The notes: a model not told the origin generated them from the sequence alone. 64,000 nt of DNA from Oryzomonas japonica (GCF_008802365.1 NZ_VZQZ01000005.1:124001-188000), one strand, 5' to 3'. Shown: positions 16,695 through 26,073, counted from the stretch's first letter. Numbers and translations are program-made.

Positions 16695-17566
16695 CGCTCC
16701 CGCTGCCATCAATTGCCCGCCGTATGGCCTTTCTGTTGCTGGCCGGCCTCTCCCTGGCAGGCTGCCGGCTGGAGGATATCACCCCCCAGCAGATCGGCAT
16801 GATCGCCTCGTCGGTGCAGACCATCGGCAAGGCGGCGCGTCCCGTTGCCGACGAAGAGGAGTACTACATCGGCCGGGCCGTGGCGGCCCAGCTCACCGCC
16901 ACCTATCCCCTCTACCGCAACAAGCGCCTGACCGAGTACCTGAATCTGGTGGGGCAGACGCTGGCGCTCCACACCGAACAACCGACAACCTTCGGCGGCT
17001 ACCATTTTGCCGTTCTGGACACCCCGGAGATCAATGCCTTCGCCTGTCCCGGCGGCACCGTTCTGATCACCCGGGGGATGGTCGCCTCGGTGAAAAACGA
17101 GGATGAACTGGCCGCCGTACTGGCCCACGAATTGGGCCATGTCATCCATCGCGACGGCATTGCGGCCATCCAGTCCTCCCGCTGGAGCCAGGCGCTGCTG
17201 ATCATCGGCAGCCAGGCTGCCCGGGAGTTCAGTTCCAAGGATACCGCGCAACTGGTCTCCCTGTTCCAGGGCTCCATCGACGATGTGGTCAAAACCCTCG
17301 TGGTGAACGGCTACGGCCGGGATCAGGAGAAAAAGGCCGACCGGGCCGCTCTCGGGTATCTTGCCGCGGCCGGCTACGACCCCCAGGGGCTGGTGGGGTA
17401 TCTGGATCGGCTTCAGGAGGCGGGCAGAGGGTCGAAGGGGGGCATCCTGGCCACCCATCCCGGAACCGACGAGCGCCTCGAAAATGTGCGCGAGGCGGGC
17501 GTCCCTTCCGCGGACCGTTCCGGGTTTCCCCGGCGCAGCAAACGTTTTGCGGAAATGGTCCCCTGA
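16691..17566 (+). CDS. M48 family metalloprotease, lipoprotein
   Basis: 291 residues. A lipoprotein signal ends in LSLAGC near residue 24, so it is probably anchored in the outer or inner membrane facing the periplasm. The zinc site is AVLAHELGHVIHRDG (HExxH) with the third ligand Glu in QEKKADRAAL. DTPEINAFACPGG and ITRGMVASVKNEDELAAVLAHELGH are typical of the BepA/YggG-like group, although no long TPR tail is present. The context with an SH3b protein and cyclase suggests envelope maintenance. Confidence 0.9.
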   Translation: MTLPLPSIARRMAFLLLAGLSLAGCRLEDITPQQIGMIASSVQTIGKAARPVADEEEYYIGRAVAAQLTATYPLYRNKRLTEYLNLVGQTLALHTEQPTTFGGYHFAVLDTPEINAFACPGGTVLITRGMVASVKNEDELAAVLAHELGHVIHRDGIAAIQSSRWSQALLIIGSQAAREFSSKDTAQLVSLFQGSIDDVVKTLVVNGYGRDQEKKADRAALGYLAAAGYDPQGLVGYLDRLQEAGRGSKGGILATHPGTDERLENVREAGVPSADRSGFPRRSKRFAEMVP

Positions 17567-17582
17567 CGGCCACATAAACACA

Positions 17583-17632
17583 CCACAACAAACAAAGGCC
17601 CTTGGGAGTATCCCTCCAGGGCCTTTGTTGTG
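17583..17632. terminator. Bidirectional terminator
   Basis: ACAACAAACAAAGGCCCTTGG pairs with CCAGGGCCTTTGTTGTG: a long near-perfect stem between the convergent M48 and mqnB genes. Confidence 0.88.
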
Positions 17633-17652
17633 TACGTGAGCCGGCTTTTGTC

Positions 17653-18417
17653 TTACCGTTCGGGCGCCACCTGCACAAAAGCGCTCAACTCCGGCCGGTC
17701 CAGGTCTTCCAGGTATTTGAGTACGAAACGTTGTGCCGATTCCGCAGCCCGCGGGATATCCCAGGCGCTCATATCCCGATCGACCACCAGATTGCTGATG
17801 CCGCGGATCTCCAGGCAGTCCACGCCCGACCGCAGGCATATCTGGGCTACGGCCGCCCCTTCCATGCTTTCGGCAATGGCGTTGAAGTGTCGCGCCAAGG
17901 TCTCGCCGCGCTGACGCGTCCCGCTACAGGTGGAAACGGTCACGAACCGCCCCCGCATCAGGAGCACTCCGTAATAATCGGCAAGCTGCATGGCCTTTTC
18001 GGCGGCGTGTTTGGACAGGGGAATTTCATTGTGATAGGCCCGCTTGCCCTGCATGAAGGATGGTAACTCCATGAAGCGCAGATCCCTCCACCCGCCGGTC
18101 GTCAGGACCCCCTCATCCCCCAGAATTTCGTTGCTGGCAACGGCGAGGTGGCCGATGGAAAGCCCGCTGCCGGGATAGGCGCCCGCGCAGCCGGTATTGA
18201 TAACCAGGTGAGGCCGGCAGCGTTCGATCAGGGTAGCCGTGGCGGCAGCGGCGTTGATCTTGCCGACGCCACCCGCGCAGAGTAGTACGGGGAGCGTACC
18301 GATGGTCCCCTCGGCATACTCGAAAGCGGTTGCTGTCTGTCGGACTGCGTTGGTCAGGGCGTGTTCCAACAGGGTCATTTCCTGTGGCACTGCCGTCATG
18401 ATGAGAATCGGTTGCAT
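17653..18417 (-). CDS. mqnB: Futalosine hydrolase MqnB
   Basis: Cleaves futalosine to dehypoxanthinyl futalosine and hypoxanthine in the alternative menaquinone pathway. 254 residues of the nucleoside-phosphorylase/MTAN fold: LIMTAVPQEM at the start, LLCAGGVGKINAAAAT, LVINTGCAGAYPGSGL, ESMEGAAVAQIC (ribose-binding Met-Glu) and ISNLVVDRD. ATG 18417 is chosen on homology; the frame stays open to 18477, into the end of the kinase gene. It is last in the folE2 operon, separated from mqnD at 32.7 kb. Confidence 0.9.
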   Translation of the reverse strand: MQPILIMTAVPQEMTLLEHALTNAVRQTATAFEYAEGTIGTLPVLLCAGGVGKINAAAATATLIERCRPHLVINTGCAGAYPGSGLSIGHLAVASNEILGDEGVLTTGGWRDLRFMELPSFMQGKRAYHNEIPLSKHAAEKAMQLADYYGVLLMRGRFVTVSTCSGTRQRGETLARHFNAIAESMEGAAVAQICLRSGVDCLEIRGISNLVVDRDMSAWDIPRAAESAQRFVLKYLEDLDRPELSAFVQVAPER

Positions 18418-18463
18418 AACTATGGGAGTAGCCTTTCTTTGTTTCTTTTCTTTGTTTACGGGT

Positions 18464-21130
18464 CTATCGCTTCTCAAGCCATTTGTTCAGGACCGTTTCC
18501 AGGTCCTGGACCAGCACCGGTTTTGAGAGGTAATCGTTCATGCCCGCTTCGATGCACTTATCCCGTTCGCCGGCCATGGCGTTGGCCGTCAGGGCGATCA
18601 CCGGAGTTGCATGATTGAGGACGTGGGATGCGGGGTCGCGGATGACGGCGGTGGCGTCGTAGCCGTTCATTTCCGGCATCTGGCAGTCCATCAAAACCAA
18701 GTCGTAGGAGGTGCTTTCCAGGGCCTTGATCGCGTCGCGACCGTTGGCCACGGCCTCGGCCTCGTAGCCCAGCTTGTTGAGCATCATCCTGATCACCCGC
18801 CGGTTGGTCGTATGGTCCTCGGCCAGCAGGATGCGGGCGCGTTGGGGGGCGTCGGCGTCACGGTTGAAGAAGATGGTCCGGTTTTCGCCTTCCTGATTCT
18901 TCATCGGCTTCTGCTCCTGTTTCTCGAACGGCAGGACGATGCGGAAGGTTGAGCCCGTGCCCACCGCGCTTACCACATTGATGGAGCCGCCCATGAGTTC
19001 GGCCAGTTGGTTGCTGATGGCCAGCCCCAATCCCGTGCCGCTGTATTTGCGCGTGCTTGAGCCGTCGACCTGGACGAAGGGGGTGAAGATGCGGCCCAGA
19101 TACTCCTGGGGGATGCCGATGCCGGTATCGGTTATGGCAAACCGGAGCGTCACCTGTCCCCCCTCCTCCGCCTCGCGGGATACGTGGACCGCCACACCAC
19201 CCTGCCGGGTGAATTTGATGCCGTTGCCCACGATGTTCCTGATGATCTGGGCCAAGCGGCCCGGATCGCCCTTGAGGTGCAGCGGCACATCCGGTTCCAC
19301 CTCCCAGTCCAGCTGCAGCCTTTTTTCCTCGGCCTGCAGTGACAGTATCAGTATGGTGTCCTTGAGGACGGTCTGGAGATTGAAGTCGCGTTTCTCAAAC
19401 AGAAGTTTTCCTGCCTCGATGCGGGCGAAGTCGAGAAGCTCGTCGATGAGGTCCAGCAGATCCTTGCTGCTTTTGAGGGCGATCCCGGCGTATTCGAGCT
19501 GTTCGGAGGTCAGATCCGTATCCATCAGAAGCCCGCTCATGCCGATGATGCCGTTCAAGGGCGTGCGGAGCTCGTGGCTCATGTTGGCCAGGAACTGACT
19601 CTTGGCGGCATTGGCTGCATCGGCCGCGTCCCTGGCCGAGATCAGGGCCTGTTCCGTCTGCTTCCGTTCGGTAATGTCCTGAAAAAAACCGATGTAGCGA
19701 TCATGGTCGAGCTTGACGGCCTGAATGGACACCCAGAGCAAGCCCCCGTCTTTCTGCACCAGAAGCGACTCCCGGCTGGTGGAGCCCTCTTCCTTCAGCC
19801 GCTCGAAATTTTGCAGTCCCGTTTCCCGGTATTCGGGGGGCAACACATCCGTGATGGACATGCCGGTGAGTTCGGCTTCGGCATACCCCAGCATCGCGGC
19901 TCCGGTGCGGTTTGTCTCGACGTACCGTCCCAAATGGTCGACAACGAATGCGCCGATGGGCGCAAACTCGATATACGAACGGAACTTGGCCTCGCTTTCC
20001 CGCAAGGAGTCGATCATTTTTCGCCGTTCGGTGATATCGAACATCTGCCCGCGCAGGATCGGCTGCTGGCCCTCCTCGGCAATCACCGAGACGGCATTGC
20101 GCAGCCACAGGGTGCTGCCGCCGGCATCGATCATCCGGAATTCGAACTGTCGTGATGCGCCGTCGTGCCCCATTCCGCGGCAGATATCCAGCACCCAATC
20201 GCGATCCTCCGGGTGGATGTGGTCATGGCAGAAGTCCGGATCGGACAGCCAGTCCGACACCGGGTAGCCCAGCAGCCGTTCGGCCTGGGCGCTGACGAAC
20301 GTGAAACGAAGCGTACCCGCAGCCGCCTCCCAGACGATCCCCTCGATCGTATCCACCAGTTTCTGGTAGCGTTCCCGGGAGCGGAGCGCCTCCCGTTCCG
20401 CTGTCAGGTGATGTTCCCACAATTCTCGGCCGTAGATATAGCCGAAGACCGGGATGGCGAATATGTGCAGGCCGTGGCGGATCGGTCCGAGAACGGTGAT
20501 GGCGTTTTCGGATGAGATGCCGTATGCCAAGCCCAGGGCGTCATCCAGAAAAAAACAGCCGAAGGCGATCAGGAGCGCCGTTCGGCGCCATCCCGAAACA
20601 CGCCACAGGAAGACGAGGGCGGCAGCCAGCACCAGGGCCCCGGCGAGGTGGAAGGTTACGCCATATCCGCTGGCATGGAAGTTCGCCTCCGGAAGGCTGC
20701 TGCTGAAGGAGGCCCAGCCCCGGAAGGTTGCCAGATAGGCGGCAAGCAGACAAGTCACTCCTCCTTTGAGGTAGCGCCGGGCCAGGCGGGTATCGAGCAG
20801 GTTGTCCAGATAGGCGGAGGCGATCCATACCAGGGAAACACCGGTCAAAAGCTGTTCCACCGGTTTGGTGAACGGCTGCATGAGCGCGTTTGGAATCGTC
20901 TTGCTGAAGGAGAGGAACAGAACGGCGAACATGAAGAGTTCCCGCACCAGACCGAGGGTGAAGCCGATCAGCAGCAGCCTGTTGCGCTGCGGGTCGTGGC
21001 GGCGCTGGCGCATGGCCGCCCCGATGAGCAGGGCCCAGAACAGGGCCGCCGTGCCGAGGCGGACGAAATGATCGGGTGCAAAGTCCCCGCCGGTAAACTC
21101 GACCAGTATTGCCATCAGATAGTCGGACAT
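18464..21130 (-). CDS. Hybrid sensor histidine kinase with two PAS domains
   Basis: 888 residues. Roughly 1-235 form a membrane sensor with about seven hydrophobic helices. PAS/PAC domains lie near 250-375 and 375-495 (GQMFDITERRK, GFFQDITERKQ). HisKA has SQFLANMSHELRTPLNGIIG with the phosphorylated His. The ATPase boxes are NIVGNGIKF, DTGIGIP and GTGLGLAIS. A C-terminal receiver (ILLAEDHTTNRRVIRMML, LVLMDCQMPEMNGYDA) carries the Asp and the conserved Lys (LSKPV). No DNA-binding partner is adjacent. ATG overlaps the preceding stop (TAATG). Confidence 0.93.
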   Translation of the reverse strand: MSDYLMAILVEFTGGDFAPDHFVRLGTAALFWALLIGAAMRQRRHDPQRNRLLLIGFTLGLVRELFMFAVLFLSFSKTIPNALMQPFTKPVEQLLTGVSLVWIASAYLDNLLDTRLARRYLKGGVTCLLAAYLATFRGWASFSSSLPEANFHASGYGVTFHLAGALVLAAALVFLWRVSGWRRTALLIAFGCFFLDDALGLAYGISSENAITVLGPIRHGLHIFAIPVFGYIYGRELWEHHLTAEREALRSRERYQKLVDTIEGIVWEAAAGTLRFTFVSAQAERLLGYPVSDWLSDPDFCHDHIHPEDRDWVLDICRGMGHDGASRQFEFRMIDAGGSTLWLRNAVSVIAEEGQQPILRGQMFDITERRKMIDSLRESEAKFRSYIEFAPIGAFVVDHLGRYVETNRTGAAMLGYAEAELTGMSITDVLPPEYRETGLQNFERLKEEGSTSRESLLVQKDGGLLWVSIQAVKLDHDRYIGFFQDITERKQTEQALISARDAADAANAAKSQFLANMSHELRTPLNGIIGMSGLLMDTDLTSEQLEYAGIALKSSKDLLDLIDELLDFARIEAGKLLFEKRDFNLQTVLKDTILILSLQAEEKRLQLDWEVEPDVPLHLKGDPGRLAQIIRNIVGNGIKFTRQGGVAVHVSREAEEGGQVTLRFAITDTGIGIPQEYLGRIFTPFVQVDGSSTRKYSGTGLGLAISNQLAELMGGSINVVSAVGTGSTFRIVLPFEKQEQKPMKNQEGENRTIFFNRDADAPQRARILLAEDHTTNRRVIRMMLNKLGYEAEAVANGRDAIKALESTSYDLVLMDCQMPEMNGYDATAVIRDPASHVLNHATPVIALTANAMAGERDKCIEAGMNDYLSKPVLVQDLETVLNKWLEKR

Positions 21131-21798
21131 TAGGTCGCACTTCCTTTCAGACGCCGCGCCACGGCCAGGGTCCGGGGCGCAGTATCCCGCGCCGGCCGTT
21201 CCAGAAATGCCTCCAGGTCCTCACCTGTGTCGATATCCCGCCACGGCGGCAGGAGGGCGGTCCCGAGCCCGCAGAGCCGGGCCCGTTCCAGGCTGGTTTG
21301 CAGAACCCCCGAGCTGCTCCAGGCGATCTCCTCGAACAGCCGCTTCTGGAAGCGCCGCAGGCCGAGCAGGTAATAGCCCCCGTCCTCGGCCGGGCCGAAA
21401 ACCGCCTCGGCTTCCCCCTGCTCCAGGAGGTCAAACGCCCGGCGGATGTACTCCGGGGGGAGGTCGGGCGCATCGCTGCCGATGATGCAGCATGTTTCGC
21501 AACCGCTTGCCAGGGCTGTTTCAAAGGCGTTGGCCATGCGTTCGCCCAGGTCTCCCCCTTGCTGTTCGAACATCGCCGTCCGGGGCAGGGCCGGAACAGA
21601 GGGAACGGATCCGTTTTCCAACGCCCAGAAGATCAGCAGGCGGGTATCGTCCAGGGTGACGGCGGCGGCAAGCACATCGGCCAGCATGGCCGCATACAGG
21701 TCCGTTGCGCTCCGATGGCTGCCCAGATCCTGGGCCAGCCGGGTTTTTACCGTGCCGACGAGCGGTTCCCGGGCAAAGATGATCAGTCCTCTGGTCAT
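21130..21798 (-). CDS. TIGR04282-type glycosyl/nucleotidyl transferase
   Basis: 222 residues with a GT-A-like fold: GLIIFAREPLVGTVKTRLA at the N-terminus, CCIIGSDAPDLPPEYI (metal-binding DxD-like), FGPAEDGGYYLLGLR, WRDIDTGEDLEAFL. This family is annotated as glycosyltransferase of unknown substrate (formerly DUF2064). The true ATG is 21798, which overlaps the folE2 stop as ATGA; a frame open further upstream to 22134 is only the shadow of folE2. Confidence 0.88.
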   Translation of the reverse strand: MTRGLIIFAREPLVGTVKTRLAQDLGSHRSATDLYAAMLADVLAAAVTLDDTRLLIFWALENGSVPSVPALPRTAMFEQQGGDLGERMANAFETALASGCETCCIIGSDAPDLPPEYIRRAFDLLEQGEAEAVFGPAEDGGYYLLGLRRFQKRLFEEIAWSSSGVLQTSLERARLCGLGTALLPPWRDIDTGEDLEAFLERPARDTAPRTLAVARRLKGSAT

Positions 21799-22610
21799 GC
21801 CCGGCGGTCGAGCTCCACGGCAGCATAGGCCGAATGGTTGTGGATCGACTCGAAGTTTTCCGCCTCCACCGAGAACCAGGTGATGTTTTCCACGGCTGCG
21901 AGCCGGGAATAGGCCTCCCGGACCATGTCCTCCACAAAACGCGGATTGTCGTAGGCCTGCTCGGTGACGTACTTCTCGTCCTCTCGCTTGAGCAGGGAGT
22001 AGAGCGGGCTGCTGCCGCATTGCTCGATCAACTCCACCAGATCCTCGATCCAGATGAACTCCCGGTAGCGCACCCGCACGGTCATGACGCTGCGCTGGTT
22101 GTGGGCGCCGGCGCGGGAAAGCTCCTTGCTGCACGGGCAGAGCGAGGTGAGCGGCACCTTGACCACCAGCACGAAATCCAGAATATCGGTCATGGACGCC
22201 TTGAACTCGCAGCTGTACTCCATCAGGCTCTTGGCGCCCGAGACCGGCGCCTTTTTTTCGATGAAATAGGGAAACTGAATCTCCACGTGGGCACTGGCGG
22301 AGCCGAGCCGGGCCTTCACCTCGTCCAGGATCGGTTCGAGCTTGTCCAGGCCGATATGCTCACGGTGGCGGTTGAGAATCTCCACGAAGCGGCTCATGTG
22401 GGTCCCCTTGAAGTGGTGGGGCAGGTCCACGTACATGTTGATCCGCGCCACCGTGTGCTGGAGCGAATGGTTCTTGTCCATCACCACGATGGGGTAGGAG
22501 ATGTCCTTGACGCCGACCTTGGCGATGGGTATCCTGCGGTGGTCGGGACGTTTCTGCATGTCCGGCATGGCCGTCTTGTCCGCGGCCGTTTTCGTTGGTT
22601 GTTGCACCAT
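21795..22610 (-). CDS. folE2: GTP cyclohydrolase FolE2 (type IB)
   Basis: Converts GTP to 7,8-dihydroneopterin triphosphate for folate or queuosine precursors; the IB type can use metals other than zinc. Visible blocks: VGVKDISYPIVVMDKNHSLQHTVA, THMSRFVEIL, SLCPCSKELS (active-site Cys) and NPRFVEDMVRE. The family usually starts at MPDMQKRxD (22568), while AGGACAATCCC before ATG 22610 gives a better ribosome site, so I use 22610 and note the alternative. First gene of a four-gene coupled minus-strand unit. Confidence 0.92.
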   Translation of the reverse strand: MVQQPTKTAADKTAMPDMQKRPDHRRIPIAKVGVKDISYPIVVMDKNHSLQHTVARINMYVDLPHHFKGTHMSRFVEILNRHREHIGLDKLEPILDEVKARLGSASAHVEIQFPYFIEKKAPVSGAKSLMEYSCEFKASMTDILDFVLVVKVPLTSLCPCSKELSRAGAHNQRSVMTVRVRYREFIWIEDLVELIEQCGSSPLYSLLKREDEKYVTEQAYDNPRFVEDMVREAYSRLAAVENITWFSVEAENFESIHNHSAYAAVELDRRA

Positions 22611-22664
22611 GGGATTGTCCTGTGGATCGGTTGGGATCTGTTCAGCATCCAAGGGGGATACCGT

Positions 22665-22940
22665 ATGAATATCAGAGTTTCCGTCACGGTTTTCGGCCGT
22701 GTCCAGGGGGTAGCGTTTCGTCACTACACCAGCCGCCGCGCCGCGGAGTTGGGCGTCAACGGCTGGGTTGGGAATCTGCCGGACGGCTCGGTCGCCGGCG
22801 TGTTCGAGGGCGATGAGAACGGGGTGAATGCCCTGGTCGACTGGTGCCGTCAGGGGCCGCCCACCGCCTGGGTGGAACGGCTCGACCTGCGCCGTGAGAC
22901 CTGCACCGGCGAATTCACGGGGTTCTCCATCAGGTCGTGA
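22665..22940 (+). CDS. acyP: Acylphosphatase
   Basis: Hydrolyses acylphosphates such as carbamoyl phosphate. 91 residues, the standard size. The signature [20 protein letters not shown] holds the catalytic Arg, and [11 protein letters not shown] holds the catalytic Asn. It is divergent from folE2 with only about 55-100 bp between. Its 3' end overlaps that of convergent engB by 11 bp, so there is no room for a terminator. Confidence 0.94.
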   Translation: MNIRVSVTVFGRVQGVAFRHYTSRRAAELGVNGWVGNLPDGSVAGVFEGDENGVNALVDWCRQGPPTAWVERLDLRRETCTGEFTGFSIRS

Positions 22941-23529
22941 CGCTCTCCAGCCCGGCCAGTTCCGTGATCACCCGCCAGACCCCCTCGCGCCCGGCCTTCG
23001 ACAGGGCCGAGAAGGGGAGCAGATCCTCCCGGTTGCGGCCGATGGCCGCAGCGATCACTCCCGCCTGGCGGGCCTGCTCATTCTTCGAGAGTTTGTCGCA
23101 TTTCGTCAACACGATGATCGGCGGGATACCATAGGTCTCCAGCCAGCGCAGCATCTCCAGATCCCCGTCCGCGGGGATGCGGCGGATATCCAGGATCAGG
23201 ACCACCGCCCGCAGGTTCTCGCGCTTGGCCAGGTAGGTCTCGATCATCGGTTGCCACTGTTTGCGCACCTCGGGCGGTGCCTTGGCGTAACCGTAGCCGG
23301 GCAGGTCCACCAGGACCAAACGGCCGTTAACGTCGAAAAAATTGATCAACTGGGTTCTGCCGGGAGTGGAGCTGGTCCGAACCAGGCTTTTGCGGTTGAC
23401 CAGCACATTGATCAACGACGACTTGCCCACGTTGGAGCGGCCCACAAAGGCCACCTCGGGCAGGGCCGTCTCCGGGTAGTCCTTCGGTTTTACCGCACTC
23501 TTGATGAATTCCGCCTGATGTACATCCAT
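22930..23529 (-). CDS. engB: Ribosome-biogenesis GTPase EngB (YsxC)
   Basis: Essential GTPase needed for 50S assembly. About 199 residues. G1 [11 protein letters not shown]2 [11 protein letters not shown]3 [12 protein letters not shown]4 TKCDK and G5 SAL are all present. ATG 23529 ([19 protein letters not shown]) has AAGGAGAG 8 nt upstream and matches the family start; the open frame to 23583 is not used. Confidence 0.95.
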   Translation of the reverse strand: MDVHQAEFIKSAVKPKDYPETALPEVAFVGRSNVGKSSLINVLVNRKSLVRTSSTPGRTQLINFFDVNGRLVLVDLPGYGYAKAPPEVRKQWQPMIETYLAKRENLRAVVLILDIRRIPADGDLEMLRWLETYGIPPIIVLTKCDKLSKNEQARQAGVIAAAIGRNREDLLPFSALSKAGREGVWRVITELAGLESVTT

Positions 23530-23832
23530 GTCAACACTCTCCTTGGCCACCGTATTATAGTGCGCCGCGTCATGGCTGTTCAAGCGCTTATTTCTCTGGC
23601 GCCGACAATTTGGAATTTATTCGCACCAGCGCCCGCCCTTTTACGGAATATCCGCGCCGGGGGGGCAGGCGCAACCCCTTGAAACGCCGGCGTTCGGCCG
23701 CAGTTCTTCCTGTGGCGTCCCTCCCGCGATGCCATTCGCACCCTGGAATTAGTCGGTGGCGTTCGACACGTTTTTGTGATATATGAATACCATTCCGTTG
23801 GTGTCCTCTTACATGCTCCTAACCAGGTACCG
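23530..23832. other. 303-bp divergent intergenic region engB / nuoH
   Basis: No gene-like frame and no repeat of the families described here. An AT-rich patch at 23770-23790 (GTGATATATGAATAC) could be the -10 region of the nuoH promoter, but I see no convincing -35. A short upstream in-frame extension of nuoH to 23776 falls in this patch and is not supported. Confidence 0.5.
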
Positions 23833-24846
23833 ATGACGGCATCCACTGTGGACATAGCGCTGTTTGCGGCAAAGCTGGGGATGATCTTCTTCGTGATCCT
23901 TACCTTGGCCGCCTACTTGGTATTCGCCGAACGGAAGGTCCTGGCCTGGATCCAGGATCGCAAGGGACCAAATCGCGTCGGCCCCCTCGGACTTCTCCAA
24001 CCCCTCGCAGACCTGATCAAGCTCCTCACCAAAGAAGATTTTTGCCCAATAGCCGCGGACAAATGGCTGTTCTATCTTGCCCCGGCCATGGCCGCCATCC
24101 CGGCTATCCTGACCTTTGCCGTCATCCCGTTCGGCGCGCCGGTGACCATTGCCGGCCGCCGGGTGCCGATGCTGGTGGCCGATCTGAACGTCGGGCTGCT
24201 GTTTTTCCTGGCGCTCTCCTCCATCGCCGTGTACGGCGTTGCCATCGGCGGCTGGGCCTCCAACTCCAAGTACTCCCTGCTGGGGGGCATCCGCGGCCTG
24301 GCCCAGTTGATCTCCTACGAACTGTCCATGGGACTGTCCCTGGTGCCGGTGGTCATGCTGGCGCGTTCCTTCAGCCTGGCGGACATCGTCGCCGCCCAAG
24401 CCACCATCCCGTTCGTCGTCTACCAGCCCTTGGCCTTTCTCATCTTTCTCATCAGCATCACGGCGGAGTGCAAACGCATCCCCTTTGACATCCCCGAGGC
24501 CGAGGGGGAGTTGGTGGCCGGCTTCCACACCGAATACTCCGGCATGCGCTTCGGCCTGTTCTTTGTGGGGGAATACATCAATATCATCGTGCTGGGCGGA
24601 CTGGCGACGACCTTCTTCCTGGGAGGATGGCACGGCCCCTTTCTGGCGCCGGTGATCTGGTTTTCCCTCAAGACCCTGGCCTTTGCCTTCTTCTTCATCT
24701 GGATGCGCGGGACCCTGCCCCGTCTGCGCTACGATCAGCTCATGCACCTGGGGTGGAAGGTGCTGACGCCCCTGGCCCTGGCCAATATCCTGGTCACCGG
24801 CTGGTGGCTGGCGTTGCGGGGGGATATGATGCCTTTATCACGATGA
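23833..24846 (+). CDS. nuoH: NADH-quinone oxidoreductase subunit H
   Basis: Membrane subunit of complex I forming the quinone-binding cavity with NuoB/NuoD. About 337 residues and eight helices. Diagnostic blocks are AERKVLAWIQDRKGPNRVGP, QPLADLIKLLTKED, AECKRIPFDIPEAEGELVAGFHTEYSGM (the charged loop lining the quinone channel) and MRGTLPRLRYDQLM. ATG 23833 gives the usual short N-terminus. It opens the cluster nuoH-ank-nuoIJKLMN; no nuoA-G genes precede it. Confidence 0.94.
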   Translation: MTASTVDIALFAAKLGMIFFVILTLAAYLVFAERKVLAWIQDRKGPNRVGPLGLLQPLADLIKLLTKEDFCPIAADKWLFYLAPAMAAIPAILTFAVIPFGAPVTIAGRRVPMLVADLNVGLLFFLALSSIAVYGVAIGGWASNSKYSLLGGIRGLAQLISYELSMGLSLVPVVMLARSFSLADIVAAQATIPFVVYQPLAFLIFLISITAECKRIPFDIPEAEGELVAGFHTEYSGMRFGLFFVGEYINIIVLGGLATTFFLGGWHGPFLAPVIWFSLKTLAFAFFFIWMRGTLPRLRYDQLMHLGWKVLTPLALANILVTGWWLALRGDMMPLSR

Positions 24847-24898
24847 GACTACGGACATCGCCGTCCGGCATATAAATCAACCACGGGAGGAGTCGAAC

Positions 24899-25321
24899 AT
24901 GGAAAGTGTGAACGCCAAAGACCGTCACGGCCACACCCCTCTGATCAATGCCGCGAAAGAGGGGCAGAAGGACTTTGTTCAAGACCTGCTGCACCGGGGC
25001 GCCGACTTGACCGCCAGCAGCGACAAAGGCAAAACGGCCCTCCACTACGCCGCCGCCAACGGCCACACCGAAATCGTCAAGATGCTGGTCGACAAGGGCG
25101 CCGACGTTGACGTGCGCGACCATGAGGGGCATACTCCCCTGATGCTGGCCGCCATCTACGGTTGCAACCTGACGGTGCAAGCCCTGCTGGACGGCGGTGC
25201 CGATGCCGGACTCAAGACGTCCACCGGCAACACCGCCAGCCTCTATGCGGACAACAACAGCCACCCCCTGGCCTCGGCATTGCTCAAAAAGGCCGAACGG
25301 GCCAAACACGGTAACGCATAA
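24899..25321 (+). CDS. Ankyrin-repeat protein
   Basis: 140 residues made of about four ankyrin repeats with the consensus DxxGxTPLxxAAxxGxxxxVxxLLxxGAD (DRHGHTPLINAAKEG, DKGKTALHYAAANGHTEIV, DHEGHTPLMLAAIYG). No signal peptide or membrane helix, so cytoplasmic. GGGAGGAG precedes ATG 24899. It lies 52 bp after nuoH and before nuoI on the same strand, so it is likely co-transcribed with the complex I genes; a chaperone or assembly role is only an inference. Confidence 0.9.
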   Translation: MESVNAKDRHGHTPLINAAKEGQKDFVQDLLHRGADLTASSDKGKTALHYAAANGHTEIVKMLVDKGADVDVRDHEGHTPLMLAAIYGCNLTVQALLDGGADAGLKTSTGNTASLYADNNSHPLASALLKKAERAKHGNA

Positions 25322-25342
25322 CCATCCCGCAACTCCCGAGCA

Positions 25343-25365
25343 GAGACGCCCCGCCGGGGCGTCTC
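25343..25365. terminator. GC-rich hairpin after the ankyrin gene
   Basis: GAGACGCCCC-GCC-GGGGCGTCTC is a perfect 10-bp stem followed by only three T. It could be a weak terminator or an mRNA-stabilising hairpin between ank and nuoI. Confidence 0.5.
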
Positions 25366-25374
25366 CCGTTTAAG

Positions 25375-25495
25375 AGGTTGTTGAAAAACAGCCATCTCGC
25401 CGCCGTCCTCGAAAGCCCTTTTGTGCGGCGTAGCGCTGCTACGCCTCCGCAAGGCTTTCTGCGGGTGCGACGATCTGACTATTTTTGAACAACCT
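25375..25495 (+). repeat. Interspersed palindromic repeat, copy A2
   Basis: AGGTTGTTGAAAAACAGCC ... TATTTTTGAACAACCT, 121 bp, inverted termini, core GCGTAGCGCTGCTACGC at 25428-25444. It is followed by GTTGTTCAACAGCCTG, an extra module also seen beside copies A3-A5. It lies between ank and nuoI inside the complex I cluster. Confidence 0.92.
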
Positions 25496-25534
25496 GAGTT
25501 GTTCAACAGCCTGTCAAGGAATCTGGATAAAACC

Positions 25535-26065
25535 GTGCCGATACTCTCCGACATAAAGGCCATCCTGGGCGGTTTCCGCATCACCCTGGCGCACATGCTG
25601 CGCCGGCCGGTAACCATCCAGTATCCCGAGGAAAAACGCACCCCGTACCCTCGTTACCGGGCGCGGATCGTGCTGACCCGCGACCCGGACGGCGGCGAGC
25701 GCTGCGTGGCCTGCTACCTCTGCTCCGCCGCCTGCCCGGTGGACTGCATCTCCATGCAGGCGGCCGAGCGGAAAGACGGCCGCCGCTACGCCGCATGGTT
25801 CCGGATCAATTTCTCCCGTTGCATCTTCTGCGGCCTGTGCGCCGAGGCCTGCCCGACCCTGGCCATCCAGATGACGCCCGATTACGAGATTTGCAAGCGG
25901 GATATCATGGATCTGGTCTATGAAAAGGAGGACCTGCTGATCGACGGCTGCGGCAAGGACGATTCCTACAACTTCTACCGCCACGCAGGCATCGCCGTGA
26001 CCCAGCCCCGGGGCGAGGGGGTGGAGGAAAAGCCGCCGGTGGATGCCAGGTCCTTGATGCCGTAA
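25535..26065 (+). CDS. nuoI: NADH-quinone oxidoreductase subunit I
   Basis: 8Fe ferredoxin-like subunit that passes electrons toward NuoB. Two 4Fe-4S motifs are visible: [15 protein letters not shown] and [13 protein letters not shown]. The N-terminus with [20 protein letters not shown] is typical. About 176 residues from GTG 25535. The frame is open upstream to 25421, but that part is translated repeat A2. Ribosome site is weak (AAGGA about 15 nt upstream). It is the only Fe-S subunit in this cluster. Confidence 0.9.
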   Translation: MPILSDIKAILGGFRITLAHMLRRPVTIQYPEEKRTPYPRYRARIVLTRDPDGGERCVACYLCSAACPVDCISMQAAERKDGRRYAAWFRINFSRCIFCGLCAEACPTLAIQMTPDYEICKRDIMDLVYEKEDLLIDGCGKDDSYNFYRHAGIAVTQPRGEGVEEKPPVDARSLMP

Positions 26066-26073
26066 CGGCGGAA

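Noticed and set aside
25421-25534. N-terminal extension of NuoI
   Set aside because: Encoded by repeat A2; NuoI homology begins only after it.
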